DNA from: Solirubrobacterales bacterium
GTDB lineage: Bacteria > Actinomycetota > Thermoleophilia > Solirubrobacterales > 70-9
NCBI GenBank assembly: GCA_025936755.1
Contig: JAICSS010000012.1
Span: 1-64,000 of the forward strand
Reading direction: 5' to 3'
DNA length: 64,000 nucleotides
Positions 40,806 to 49,423 of the stretch are shown piece by piece. How positions within the stretch are numbered: the first letter of the stretch is position 1; the number at the start of each line of letters is the position of its first letter. Below the pieces are notes generated by a model. The model had not been told where the DNA came from. It was given only the letters and a program-made list of their open reading frames with translations, and did not search any database. The position numbers were made by a program, and so were the translations under genes.

Positions 40806-42932
40806 TCAACGGCTCGCGCGCAGCCGCTCGGCGAGGCCGGAGTGGCGGCCGCCGCCGTCGTCGCGTCGCACCGCCGCGGCCAGGGAGGCCCGGTCGCCGA
40901 CGAGTACGCAGCTGTTGCGGGCGCGGGTGATCGCGGTGTAGAGCAGCGGCCGGGTCAGCATCCGCGCGTGCGAGCGGTGGCAGACGCCGACGACGACCGG
41001 CACCTCGCACCCCTGCGCCTTGTGCACCGAGATCGCGTAGGCGAGCCGCAGGGTCGCGGTCTCGCCGTAGGGGATGACGAGGCTGCCGCCGTCGTCGGCG
41101 TCGACGACGATCGCTTCCTCGTCGGGGTCGTCGGCGCGGAGGAAGACGATCGAGCCGTTCATCAGCCCCAGCTCATGCGAGTTGCGGGTCTGGATCAGGC
41201 GATCGCCGATCCGGAAGCGCTCGTTCAGAGCCGGTTTCCCGTCCGGGTTCAGCTCCGCCTGCAGCCGCTCGTTGAGGGCGTCGATCCCGACCGCCCCCCG
41301 GTACATCGGCGCCAGCACCTGCACCTCGCGGATCGGGTCGACGGCGAATTTGCCGGGAGCCCGCTCGGCGACCACCTCGACCACCGTCTCCAGCGCCCGC
41401 TCCGCCGTGCCCCGCTCGATGAAGAAGAAGTCGTGGTCCTGGTCGGGGCCGGGGTCGAGGTGGGGGGGACGGCCGTGGTTGATCTCGTGGGCGGCGGTGG
41501 TGATCATCGAGCGCGCCGCCTGGCGGAAGATCTGGGTCAGCCGCACCGCCGGCGCCGCCCCGGAGGCGATCAGGTCCTCGAACGGCTTGCCGGCGCCGAT
41601 CGGCGGCAGCTGGTCGGCGTCGCCGACGAAGACGACGTGGGTGCTCTCGGCGAGGCCCTCGAGCAGCACCTGGATCAGGCGCAGGTTCAGCATCGAGGAC
41701 TCGTCGACGATCACCAGCTCGGCCGGGAGCGGCCGACCCGGCCGGAAGGCCGGTTCCCGCCCCGGCATCCACTCGAGCAGGCGGTGGATCGTCATCGCCT
41801 CGTGGCCGGTCGCTTCCTCCAGCCGCCGCGCCGCCCGCCCGGTCGGGGCGCAGAGGGCGATCGTCGCGTTGGCCGCTTCGGCCTCGGCGACGATCTCCTT
41901 CGTGCACTTGGTCTTGCCGACGCCGGGCCCCCCGGTGAGGACCGAGATCCGCGTCCCGAACGCCGCCCGCACCGCCGCCCACTGCTCGTCGGTGAGGTCG
42001 TCGCGGGGCTCTTCCCCGGGGTCGTGGTCGAGGTGGGGGGGAGCGGCGACGCGGGCCGCCAGGGTCGCCGCCACCGCCCGCTCGCTCTCCAGCGTCCCGG
42101 CGCGGTAGATCCGCCCCTCCTCCTCGACCGCCCCCGGGGCCCGGGCGAGCACGTCGGGGTCGGGGGCGAGGCCGATCAGCCGTCCGGTGCGGCGGCTCAA
42201 CTCCTCCAGCGGCAGGTAGCTGTTCCCCTGCGCCTCCGCCTCGATCAGCGCGTAGAGGGCGGCGGCCTGCGCCCGCCGGCTCGATTCGGGCGGGACGTCG
42301 GCGGCGAGGGCGATCTTGTCGGCGCGGGCGAAGCCGACGCCGGGGACCTCGGTCAGCCGGTAGGGGTCCTCGTGCAGGATCGTCGTCGACTTCTCGCCGT
42401 AGCGGGCGTGGATCGGCGCCGCCAGGTGCGCCAGCCCGTGCGGCGCCAGCTGCACGTGGAGGTCGCGGATCGCCCGGCTGGCGAACCAGGACTGAGTTGC
42501 CGCCGCGGCCTGGTCGGGGTTGACACCGCGCAGGGAGCCGAAGACCCGCTGCGGGTCGGCGGCGATCGCCTGCAGCACGCCCTCGCCGTGCTCGTCGCAG
42601 AGCGCCTCCGCGCGCTTCTGTCCGATATGGCGCAGCGAGGTCAGGTAGGCGACCTGACCCTCGCGATCGGCGGGGTCGAGCGGCAGCGCCCCCTGCGCCC
42701 GCAGCTGGCGTCCGTAGCGGCTGTGGGTCTGCCACTCGCCGCTGACTTCGGCCCGGTCGCCGGCGTCGAGGTGGGCCACCGGCCCGACCAGGGCGAATCC
42801 CTCGCCGGAGTCGGCCTCCTGCACCTCGAGCACCGCGTAGCCGTCGTCGTCGGCCTTGTAGATGACGCCGACGACTTCGACCGTGCCGCTGTAGGAGGCG
42901 GCGTCGGAGTCGAAGAGGGTGGCTGTTCGCAT
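40806..42932 (-). CDS. recD2: RecD2-type ATP-dependent DNA helicase
   Basis: 708 residues, the usual RecD2 length. An N-terminal OB-like region (GVIYKADDDGYAVLEVQ), tandem helix-hairpin-helix stretches (SLRHIGQKRAEALCDEHG; VPGVGFARADKIA), then the SF1B helicase core: Walker A LTGGPGVGKTK near residue 345, APTGRAARRL, VDESSM, VGDADQLPPIG and the C-terminal AYAISVHKAQG and LLYTAITRAR. RecD2 unwinds 5' to 3' and acts in DNA repair without RecBC; neither recB nor recC is near. ATG 42932 gives MRTATLFDSD; an ATG 27 bases upstream is possible. Confidence 0.92.
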   Translation of the reverse strand: MRTATLFDSDAASYSGTVEVVGVIYKADDDGYAVLEVQEADSGEGFALVGPVAHLDAGDRAEVSGEWQTHSRYGRQLRAQGALPLDPADREGQVAYLTSLRHIGQKRAEALCDEHGEGVLQAIAADPQRVFGSLRGVNPDQAAAATQSWFASRAIRDLHVQLAPHGLAHLAAPIHARYGEKSTTILHEDPYRLTEVPGVGFARADKIALAADVPPESSRRAQAAALYALIEAEAQGNSYLPLEELSRRTGRLIGLAPDPDVLARAPGAVEEEGRIYRAGTLESERAVAATLAARVAAPPHLDHDPGEEPRDDLTDEQWAAVRAAFGTRISVLTGGPGVGKTKCTKEIVAEAEAANATIALCAPTGRAARRLEEATGHEAMTIHRLLEWMPGREPAFRPGRPLPAELVIVDESSMLNLRLIQVLLEGLAESTHVVFVGDADQLPPIGAGKPFEDLIASGAAPAVRLTQIFRQAARSMITTAAHEINHGRPPHLDPGPDQDHDFFFIERGTAERALETVVEVVAERAPGKFAVDPIREVQVLAPMYRGAVGIDALNERLQAELNPDGKPALNERFRIGDRLIQTRNSHELGLMNGSIVFLRADDPDEEAIVVDADDGGSLVIPYGETATLRLAYAISVHKAQGCEVPVVVGVCHRSHARMLTRPLLYTAITRARNSCVLVGDRASLAAAVRRDDGGGRHSGLAERLRASR

Positions 42933-43009
42933 AGCTCGACAAAGGCTAGGCGCCGGCAAGGCGCGACCGGCCCCGGCCGAGGCCGCAGTTTGCGGTCGCG
43001 GCGATCGTC

Positions 43010-43015
43010 TAGGTT
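43010..43015 (+). promoter_or_regulatory. -10 element for leaderless transcript (gene at 43022)
   Basis: TAGGTT ends six bases before ATG 43022, with no ribosome binding site. Confidence 0.45.
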
Positions 43016-43021
43016 CGGACG

Positions 43022-43240
43022 ATGGCCCCTGCTCGCCCTCCCGCCGGCCTCTGCGACCGCTGCCGTCACCAGCGTCTGGTGCCGAATACCCGCGGCTCGG
43101 TCTTCTCGCTCTGCGAGCGCTCGCGCGAGGACCCGGCCTACCCGCGCTATCCGCGGCTGCCGGTGCTCACCTGTCCGGGCTTTGACGCCAGGCCGGGACG
43201 GGACCAGGCTGGCGGTCCCGGCTCCGGGCCGCGCCGATAG
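43022..43240 (+). CDS. small Cys-rich protein, possible zinc ribbon
   Basis: 72 residues. CDRCRHQRLVPNTRGSVFSLC followed by YPRLPVLTCPGF provides four Cys (about residues 11, 14, 31 and 51) in a C-x2-C ... C ... C layout that could bind zinc. The pattern looks like a small actinobacterial family without known function. Tail is Gly/Pro/Arg-rich. It overlaps the convergent bactofilin-like gene by 74 bases; the overlap covers its tail. Confidence 0.65.
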   Translation: MAPARPPAGLCDRCRHQRLVPNTRGSVFSLCERSREDPAYPRYPRLPVLTCPGFDARPGRDQAGGPGSGPRR

Positions 43241-44081
43241 CAGCGGCGATCAGGCCGAGGCCGAAGACGACCGCCGCGAGGCCGGAGAGGAAGCCGAGGA
43301 CGGGCACCAGCGCCAGCGCCCTCAGGATCGCCAGCCCGGCGAGGAAGCCGAGGATGCGCTTGCGCGGCGGTCCCACCAGCCGCCGTCCCAGCGCCCAGGC
43401 CGAGGCGCAGTAGGCGAGCGCCGCCAGCGGCAGCAGCGCCAGCAGGATGACGAATGCCAGCGGTAGCCCGACCAGCGTCACCGCGGCGATCGCGCCGGCG
43501 ACGGGGAGGGCGATCACGACCCCGACCCCGATCGCGACGAGCCGGCCGAGCCCGCGCCGGGAGCGCTCGTAGACGGCCTCGGCGGCGCCGGGGGCGAGGA
43601 GCAGGAGCAGCCCCCCGAGCGCCGCCATCGAGATCCCCACCGCGAGCCAGAGGGCGAAGGCGCCGAAGAAGGGGAGGAGGCCGAAGGAGTCGAAGCCGTT
43701 CTGCCTGCTGACGTCGCCGTGGACGATCGCGCTGCCGGCGACGTCGGGCCGCTCGTCGGCGTAGCGGACGTCGCCGCCGACGAAGGCCCGCGGCAGCAGC
43801 CGCGCCTGGCCGCCGAAGGTGATCAGGTCGCCGTCGATCCTGCCCGAGACGAGGGCGTCGCCGGAGAACAGCACCACGTCGCCGTCGACGTGCCCCGCCA
43901 CCCGCGCGTCGCCGTTGAAGACCACGACCCCGTCGACCGTGTGGCCGTGGGGGACGGTGACGTCGCCGGAGACGACGACGATCGCGTCTTCGCCGTGGCC
44001 GGAGGTCTGCGCCGGCGCCGCCGCCGGCAGCGCCAGGGCGACGAGGAAGCCGAGGACGGCCAGGGACGAGAGGCGCCGCAT
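43167..44081 (-). CDS. exported bactofilin-like beta-helix domain with membrane helices
   Basis: 304 residues. Signal peptide to about residue 25. Residues 33-125 show the repetitive turn pattern of polymer-forming bactofilin-type beta-helices (VVVSGDVTVPHG; VVVFNGDARVAGHVDGDVVLFSGDALVSGRIDGDLITFGG). Four to five hydrophobic helices follow (about 138-165, 182-245 and 258-290). The layout suggests an extracytoplasmic beta-helix tethered by a membrane domain. Exact role unknown. A TAGGCT lies nine bases before the ATG. The 3' end overlaps the small Cys-rich gene. Confidence 0.72.
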   Translation of the reverse strand: MRRLSSLAVLGFLVALALPAAAPAQTSGHGEDAIVVVSGDVTVPHGHTVDGVVVFNGDARVAGHVDGDVVLFSGDALVSGRIDGDLITFGGQARLLPRAFVGGDVRYADERPDVAGSAIVHGDVSRQNGFDSFGLLPFFGAFALWLAVGISMAALGGLLLLLAPGAAEAVYERSRRGLGRLVAIGVGVVIALPVAGAIAAVTLVGLPLAFVILLALLPLAALAYCASAWALGRRLVGPPRKRILGFLAGLAILRALALVPVLGFLSGLAAVVFGLGLIAAAIGAARSRDRQPGPVPAWRQSPDR

Positions 44082-44108
44082 CAGGTCCCCAGCCTATCCC
44101 GTGGATGT

Positions 44109-44501
44109 TCAGCTCCGCATCGGGTCCGGCTCGCCCAGCTTGCTGATCGCAGGAGCCTCGTAGGGGCCGCCCGGGACGCCGCCGACGATCACCATCCGCA
44201 GCCCCTCCGGCCCGGGCCAGACCTTTCGCTTGGTACCCGAGGCCACCCGAGCCATGTGGTCGGGGTCGAGCGGGAAGCGCTGGCCGTCGATCTCGATCTC
44301 GCCACCGCCCCGGATCGCCATGAAGACCTCCTCCTGGCCGTCCTCGGCGTGGTCGTGCTCGGGGTAGTCCTCGAAGCTCGGCGGCAGGTCGATCACCTGC
44401 AGCCCGAACGACTCGACGCCGAGCTCGGCCCGGGCGCGCTTGAAGGCGCCGAGGTAGACGGCCTCCATCTCGTCGATCTTCTTCACCGCGTACTCGCTCA
44501 T
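44109..44501 (-). CDS. cupin-domain protein
   Basis: 130 residues. The cupin beta-barrel shows EDYPEHDHAEDGQEEVFMAIRGGGEIEIDGQRF (first motif, with His and Glu ligands) and DHMARVASGTKRKVWPGPEGLRMVIVGG (second motif, its His missing or replaced). ATG 44501 was chosen because GGAGG lies seven bases before it; an ATG two codons upstream is too close. Divergent from a TetR gene, with a perfect palindrome between them, so it is likely controlled by that regulator. Substrate unknown; small cupins of this kind are often metal-dependent isomerases or dioxygenases, or only binding proteins. Confidence 0.82.
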   Translation of the reverse strand: MSEYAVKKIDEMEAVYLGAFKRARAELGVESFGLQVIDLPPSFEDYPEHDHAEDGQEEVFMAIRGGGEIEIDGQRFPLDPDHMARVASGTKRKVWPGPEGLRMVIVGGVPGGPYEAPAISKLGEPDPMRS

Positions 44502-44544
44502 CTTCATTCCTCCCGTCAGCCGCCGGCTCTTCCAGCGGACCTGT

Positions 44545-44556
44545 ACGAACGTTCGT
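44545..44556. promoter_or_regulatory. TetR-type operator between cupin and TetR genes
   Basis: ACGAACGTTCGT is a perfect 12-bp palindrome 16 bases before the TetR start and 44 bases before the cupin start. This motif is a common TetR-family operator core; auto-repression and repression of the cupin gene are expected. Confidence 0.65.
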
Positions 44557-44571
44557 GCTTTTCTCTATCCT

Positions 44572-45162
44572 GTGTCTGTGACTCCCGTCACCCAGAAGGG
44601 ATCGGAGACCCGGGCCTCGATCCTCGACCGCGCCGTCGACCTCGCCTCGGTCGAGGGCCTGGAGGGCCTGACGATCGGACGGCTGGCGGCCGAGCTGCGG
44701 ATGAGCAAGAGCGGCCTCTTCGCCCACTTCGGCTCCAAGCAGGAGCTGCAGCTGGCGACGATCGGGGCCGCCGGCGAGCGCTTTCGCGCCGCGGTGATCG
44801 ACCCCGCCCTGGAGCTCCCGGACGGCGCCCCGCGCCTGCGGGCGATGGCCGAGCGCTACCTCGACCAGTTGCAGGACTATTCGGGCGGCTGCTTCTGGGC
44901 GGCGACCTCGGCCGAGTACGACGACCGGCCCGGCCCGGTGCGCGACGCGATCGCCGCCGCGCTCGACGCCTGGCTGCGGGAGCTGGAGCGCCAGGCCCGG
45001 ATCGCGGGGATCGACAACCCCGAGCGCTTCGCCTTCGAGCTCTTCTCGCTGGTGATGGGGGCGAATGCCCGCTCCCGACTCAGCGGCGACCGCGAGGTCT
45101 TCGCCCACGCCCGCGAGGCGATCGACCGCCTGCTGGGCGATTTGGCCGGCGAAGGCGGGTAA
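44572..45162 (+). CDS. TetR-family transcriptional repressor
   Basis: 196 residues. The N-terminal helix-turn-helix (SETRASILDRAVDLASVEGLEGLTIGRLAAELRMSKSGLFAHFGSKQEL) is a textbook TetR domain; the C-terminal part (FWAATSAEYDDRPGPVRDAIAAALDAW) matches the ligand-binding family with a TetR_C-type region. It most likely binds the palindrome at 44545-44556. Start GTG 44572, with a second GTG at 44578. A flavin-dependent oxidoreductase follows 43 bases downstream and may be under its control too. Confidence 0.93.
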   Translation: MSVTPVTQKGSETRASILDRAVDLASVEGLEGLTIGRLAAELRMSKSGLFAHFGSKQELQLATIGAAGERFRAAVIDPALELPDGAPRLRAMAERYLDQLQDYSGGCFWAATSAEYDDRPGPVRDAIAAALDAWLRELERQARIAGIDNPERFAFELFSLVMGANARSRLSGDREVFAHAREAIDRLLGDLAGEGG

Positions 45163-45205
45163 GTACCGTTCCGGGGACCCCAGACCCCGCCGGAAGGAGC
45201 TTCAG

Positions 45206-46051
45206 ATGGACCTCGCGATCGGCCTCCCCAACGCCGTCCCCGGAACCACGGGCGCGCAGCTGACGGAGTGGGCCCGGCGAGCCGAGGCGCGCGGCTTCTC
45301 CAGCCTCGGGACGATCGACCGCCTCGCCTACCCGAACCTCGAGCCGCTGACCTCGCTGGCCGCCGCGGCGGCGGTGACCGAGCGGATCGGGCTCGCGACC
45401 ACGGTCCTGCTGGGGCCGCTGCGGGTCAATCCGGTGGCGCTGGCGAAGCAGGTGGCGAGCCTGCACGCAATCTCCGGCGGGCGGATGACCCTGGGCATCG
45501 GCCTCGGCGGCCGCGAGGACGACTACGAGCTCGCCGGCGTCGACACCGGCAGCCGCGGCCGCGACCTCGACGCGATGCTGGCCCGGATCAGGGAGGTCTG
45601 GGAGGGAGGGGAGATGGGTCCCAACCACGATTCGCGCCCGCGCGTCCTCGTCGGCGGCTCGGTCGAGGCCTCCTTCGAGCGCGCCGCCCGCTTCGGCGAG
45701 GGCTGGATCGCGGCGGGTGCGCCGCCGGACCAGTTCGCCGAATGGCGCCAGGGCTTCGAGGCCGCCTGGTCGCAGGCCGGCCGCGGCGAGCAGCCCCAGA
45801 ACGCCTCCCTCGCCTACTACTCCCTCGGCGACCGCGCCGAGGAGGACGCCCGCGCCTACCTGACCGACTACTACGCCTGGCTCGGCGAGGACACCGCCAA
45901 CTTCATCGCCGGCTCCGCCGCCAAGGACCCCGAGACCGTCAGGCAGTACGTCGAGGCCTTCGAGGGGGCGGGCTGCCAGGAGCTCTTCCTCTTCCCCAGT
46001 TCCAGCGACCCCCGGCAGGTCGACCTCCTCGCCGACGCCGCCGGGATGTAG
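45206..46051 (+). CDS. LLM-class flavin-dependent oxidoreductase
   Basis: 281 residues. Luciferase-like monooxygenase fold: IGLPNAVPGTTGAQLTEWARRAEARGFSSLGTIDRL, then a TERIGLATTVL segment, PVALAKQVASLHAISGGRMTLGIGLGGREDDYEL and PRVLVGGS. These bind FMN or F420 in the barrel; LLM enzymes act on aldehydes, alkanes, mycolates or drugs. The substrate cannot be told. AAGGAG lies seven bases before ATG 45206. Downstream of the TetR gene on the same strand. Confidence 0.9.
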   Translation: MDLAIGLPNAVPGTTGAQLTEWARRAEARGFSSLGTIDRLAYPNLEPLTSLAAAAAVTERIGLATTVLLGPLRVNPVALAKQVASLHAISGGRMTLGIGLGGREDDYELAGVDTGSRGRDLDAMLARIREVWEGGEMGPNHDSRPRVLVGGSVEASFERAARFGEGWIAAGAPPDQFAEWRQGFEAAWSQAGRGEQPQNASLAYYSLGDRAEEDARAYLTDYYAWLGEDTANFIAGSAAKDPETVRQYVEAFEGAGCQELFLFPSSSDPRQVDLLADAAGM

Positions 46052-46076
46052 CGCGGATCCGGGAAGATCGACGGCG

Positions 46077-46655
46077 ATGGCCGACGAGCTGCCCATCCAT
46101 CTCTTCGCGGAGCCGAAAGACCTCGAGGCGTGGCTGGAGGAGAACCACGGCTCCTCCGACGGTCTCTGGCTGAAGATCGCCAAGAAGGGATCGAAGCAGC
46201 GCAGCGTCACCTATGCCGAGGCGCTGGAGCTGTCCCTCTGCTTCGGCTGGATCGACAGCCAGAAGCGATCGTTCGACGAGAAGCACTTCCTGCAGCGGTT
46301 CACGCCGCGGCGTCCTCGCGGCCGCTGGTCGCGGATCAACCGCGGGAAGGTCGAAGCTCTGATCGTCGCTGGGCGGATGCGGCAGGCAGGCATGGCCGAG
46401 GTCGAGGCCGCGAAAGCAGACGGGCGCTGGGAGGCTGCGTATGAGGGTCAGCGGACCGCGAAGGTTCCACCCGACCTCCAGCGCGAGCTCGACGCCAGCG
46501 CCGCCGCCGCCGAGTCCTTTGCCTCCCTCGACAGCGCCAACCGCTACGCGATCCTCTACCGCCTTGACGAGGCGAAGAAGCCGGAGACGCGGCAGCGGCG
46601 GCTGCGGAAGTTCGTCGCCATGCTCGAGCGCGGGGAAAAGGTCCACGGTCCCTAG
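46077..46655 (+). CDS. YdeI/OmpD-associated family protein
   Basis: 192 residues. The family pattern is clear: WLEENHGSSDGLWLKIAKKGSKQRSVTYAEALELSLCFGWIDSQKRSFD, then FTPRRPRGRWSRINRGKVEALIVAGRM and a C-terminal LDSANRYAILYRLDEAKKPETRQRRLRKFVAML. YdeI proteins are often annotated as bacteriocin-protection related; their biochemical role is not settled. Cytosolic. ATG 46077 with a weak GGAAG site. RlmN follows after nine bases, but with its own -10 motif. Confidence 0.85.
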   Translation: MADELPIHLFAEPKDLEAWLEENHGSSDGLWLKIAKKGSKQRSVTYAEALELSLCFGWIDSQKRSFDEKHFLQRFTPRRPRGRWSRINRGKVEALIVAGRMRQAGMAEVEAAKADGRWEAAYEGQRTAKVPPDLQRELDASAAAAESFASLDSANRYAILYRLDEAKKPETRQRRLRKFVAMLERGEKVHGP

Positions 46656-46658
46656 ACT
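46653..46658 (+). promoter_or_regulatory. -10 element for leaderless rlmN transcript
   Basis: TAGACT, which includes the YdeI stop codon, ends six bases before GTG 46665. No Shine-Dalgarno sequence. Confidence 0.45.
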
Positions 46659-46664
46659 CGGCTC

Positions 46665-47645
<981 letters not shown>

Positions 47646-47653
47646 CCCCGGAT

Positions 47654-47699
47654 CGTTTCCATCCTTTTGGCTCCCATAGGAACCAAAATGCTGGAAACG
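47654..47699. repeat. 46-base nested imperfect inverted repeat upstream of the P450 gene
   Basis: Outer arms CGTTTCCA (47654-47661) and TGGAAACG (47692-47699), middle arms TTTTGG/CCAAAA and inner TCC/GGA around CATA. It lies nine bases after the RlmN stop with no T-run behind it, so a protein-binding site is more likely than a terminator. Confidence 0.6.
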
Positions 47700-47703
47700 A
47701 CCG

Positions 47704-47728
47704 AACTGGCTGTTCAGCCAGTTACGAT
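47704..47728 (+). promoter_or_regulatory. P450 promoter with perfect 20-bp operator
   Basis: Arms AACTGGCTG (47704-47712) and CAGCCAGTT (47715-47723) around TT, directly followed by the -10 TACGAT (47723-47728), which ends six bases before ATG 47735. The dyad occupies the spacer between -35 and -10, the classical repression site of TetR-family proteins. Confidence 0.65.
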
Positions 47729-47734
47729 CACGGC

Positions 47735-49174
47735 ATGGCCACGGTCGACACCACGGCGCCGGTCGCGCGGCCGCCGGAGCGCTCCGGAAACCCGCTGCGG
47801 CGGGTCGGCGGCGACCTCTGGGACGAGTGGCGGGGGAGGGGGAGGTTCCCGCCCGGCGACACCGACTTCAGCTGGGCGCGCACCCACCAGATCGCCCACG
47901 ACCCGCTGCCGCTCCTGCTCGACGCCTACGAACGCTACGGCCCGGTCTTCAGCCTGCGGCTGCTGCACTCGCGGGTCGTCTTCATGCTCGGCCCGGAGGC
48001 GAACCACTTCGTCACCGTCGGCCACCCGGAGAACTTCCACTGGCGCGAGTCGAGCTTCGGCGACCTGATCCCCTTGCTCGGCGACGGGCTGCTGACGGTC
48101 GACGAGGACTACCACGACCGCGCCCGGGCGATCATGATGCCCGCCTTCCACCGCGAGCAGGTCGCCGTCGCCGCCGAGGCGATGACGATCGAGGCCGACC
48201 GCGCGATCGCCGCCCTCCCGGCCGGCGAGGTCGTCGACGTCTACGAGTGGATGCGCAACCTGGCGATGCGGATCGCGATGCGGGCGCTGCTCGGCCTCGA
48301 CCCCGACGAGGCCGGCAAGGGCGCCGCCGCAGCCCACCACTTCGAGCGCGCCCTCGGCTATTACGGGATCGACTTCGGCCTGCGGCTGCTGCGCGGCCCC
48401 GGCTCTCCCTGGCGCCGGCTGGTCGCCTCGCGCGAGGTCCTCGACGAGATCGTCTTCGCCGAGATCGCCCGCCGCCGGGCCCAGCCCGACCCCGGCCGCC
48501 GCGACATCCTCAGCCTGCTCTGCGGCGCCCGCGGCGCCGCCGGCGAGGAATTCAGCGACCGCGAGATCCGCGACCAGGTGATGACCCTGATGTTCGCCGG
48601 CCACGACACCTCGACCTCGACCCTGACCTTCATGCTGCACGAGCTGGGCCGCCACCCGGAGGCGACCCGGCGCCTCCACGAGGAGCAGGACCGGGTGCTG
48701 GGAGGGGAGACGCCGACGCCGCAGCAGCTCGAAAGGGAGATGCCCTACCTGGAGACGGTCCTCGACGAGGTCCTCCGCCTCTACCCGCCGGCCTGGATCG
48801 GCCCCCGCCGGGTGATCCGCGAATTCGAGTTCGGCGGCTGCACGGTGCCGAGGGGCGCCTATCTCAACTACTGCTCCTGGGCCAGCCACCGCCTGCCCGA
48901 GGTCTTCCCCCAGCCCGAGGCCTTCATCCCCGAGCGCTTCGCCCGCGAGCGCAAGGCGGCGCTGCCGCGCGGCGCCTACGTCCCCTTCGGCGGCGGCTCC
49001 CGCATCTGCATCGGCAAGCGCTTCGGCCAGACCGAGGTGAAGCTGGTGGCGACGAAGCTGCTGCAGCGCCTCCGCCTCGAGTCCCTTCCCGGCCGCACGA
49101 TGACGATCCGCCAGATGCCGACGCTCTCGCCGCGCGGGGGCCTGCGGATGCGCGTTGAGGATCGGACGTCATGA
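47735..49174 (+). CDS. cytochrome P450
   Basis: 479 residues. P450 motifs in order: I-helix MFAGHDTSTSTL (proton relay Thr), K-helix ETVLDEVLRLYP with ExxR, and the heme loop FGGGSRICIGKRFG with the axial Cys425. TSTLTFMLHELGRHPEATRRL is like CYP families that hydroxylate fatty acids, terpenoids or sterol side chains (CYP4/CYP102-like rather than bacterial class I small forms). No ferredoxin or reductase is adjacent. The promoter is covered by two dyads, so expression is probably substrate-inducible. ATG 47735 follows the -10 by six bases. Confidence 0.94.
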   Translation: MATVDTTAPVARPPERSGNPLRRVGGDLWDEWRGRGRFPPGDTDFSWARTHQIAHDPLPLLLDAYERYGPVFSLRLLHSRVVFMLGPEANHFVTVGHPENFHWRESSFGDLIPLLGDGLLTVDEDYHDRARAIMMPAFHREQVAVAAEAMTIEADRAIAALPAGEVVDVYEWMRNLAMRIAMRALLGLDPDEAGKGAAAAHHFERALGYYGIDFGLRLLRGPGSPWRRLVASREVLDEIVFAEIARRRAQPDPGRRDILSLLCGARGAAGEEFSDREIRDQVMTLMFAGHDTSTSTLTFMLHELGRHPEATRRLHEEQDRVLGGETPTPQQLEREMPYLETVLDEVLRLYPPAWIGPRRVIREFEFGGCTVPRGAYLNYCSWASHRLPEVFPQPEAFIPERFARERKAALPRGAYVPFGGGSRICIGKRFGQTEVKLVATKLLQRLRLESLPGRTMTIRQMPTLSPRGGLRMRVEDRTS

Positions 49175-49183
49175 TTCCCCGCG

Positions 49184-49321
49184 GTGATTCCTCTCGCAGC
49201 AGCTGAGACCTGGTGGGCCGTCCTCGGCGGCCTGATCCCGATCATCGGCCTCGCCCTCCTCAGCTACATCATCTATCTAGCCGTGAAGAAAGGTGACGAT
49301 GGGGAAGACGGCTCTCGGTAG
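49184..49321 (+). CDS. 45-residue single-helix membrane protein
   Basis: Too small for routine gene calling. From GTG 49184, nine bases after the P450 stop: a short polar start (VIPLAAAETWW), one hydrophobic helix of about 23 residues (VLGGLIPIIGLALLSYIIYLAV) and a charged tail (KKGDDGEDGSR). The stop codon lies within the left arm of the 108-base inverted repeat. The helix and the positive-inside Lys pair look like a genuine small membrane protein, but no ribosome binding site is clear. It could be co-transcribed with the P450. Confidence 0.45.
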   Translation: MIPLAAAETWWAVLGGLIPIIGLALLSYIIYLAVKKGDDGEDGSR

Positions 49322-49414
49322 GGGTTGAACGGCTTGTACTTTTTTGGGCGCGCAGCCGGCGCCAGCCGGCGGCGCGAGTAAAAAAGTTGAGAGAGACCCC
49401 TACCGAGAGCCGTC
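49307..49414. repeat. 108-base nested inverted repeat next to glutamine synthetase
   Basis: Outer 18-bp perfect arms (49307-49324 and 49397-49414, starting GACGGCTCTCGG). Inside: ACTTTTTT/AAAAAAGT arms, then GCGC and GCCGGC arms around a GCCA loop near the centre. On both strands the T-run precedes and the A-run follows the central hairpin, opposite to a Rho-independent terminator. It lies between a plus-strand gene and the minus-strand glutamine synthetase stop (10 bases away). Confidence 0.85.
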
Positions 49415-49423
49415 CCTCGAGCG

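Noticed and set aside
40806-42932. RecBCD nuclease subunit
   Set aside because: Length and N-terminal region fit stand-alone RecD2, and no recB or recC lies nearby.
43022-43240. Small Cys-rich gene as a shadow of the convergent bactofilin-like gene
   Set aside because: Kept as real: the Cys pattern and the -10 at six bases lie outside the 74-base overlap, which covers only its tail.
49307-49414. Bidirectional Rho-independent terminator
   Set aside because: The T-run is 5' and the A-run 3' of the hairpin on both strands, the wrong polarity.
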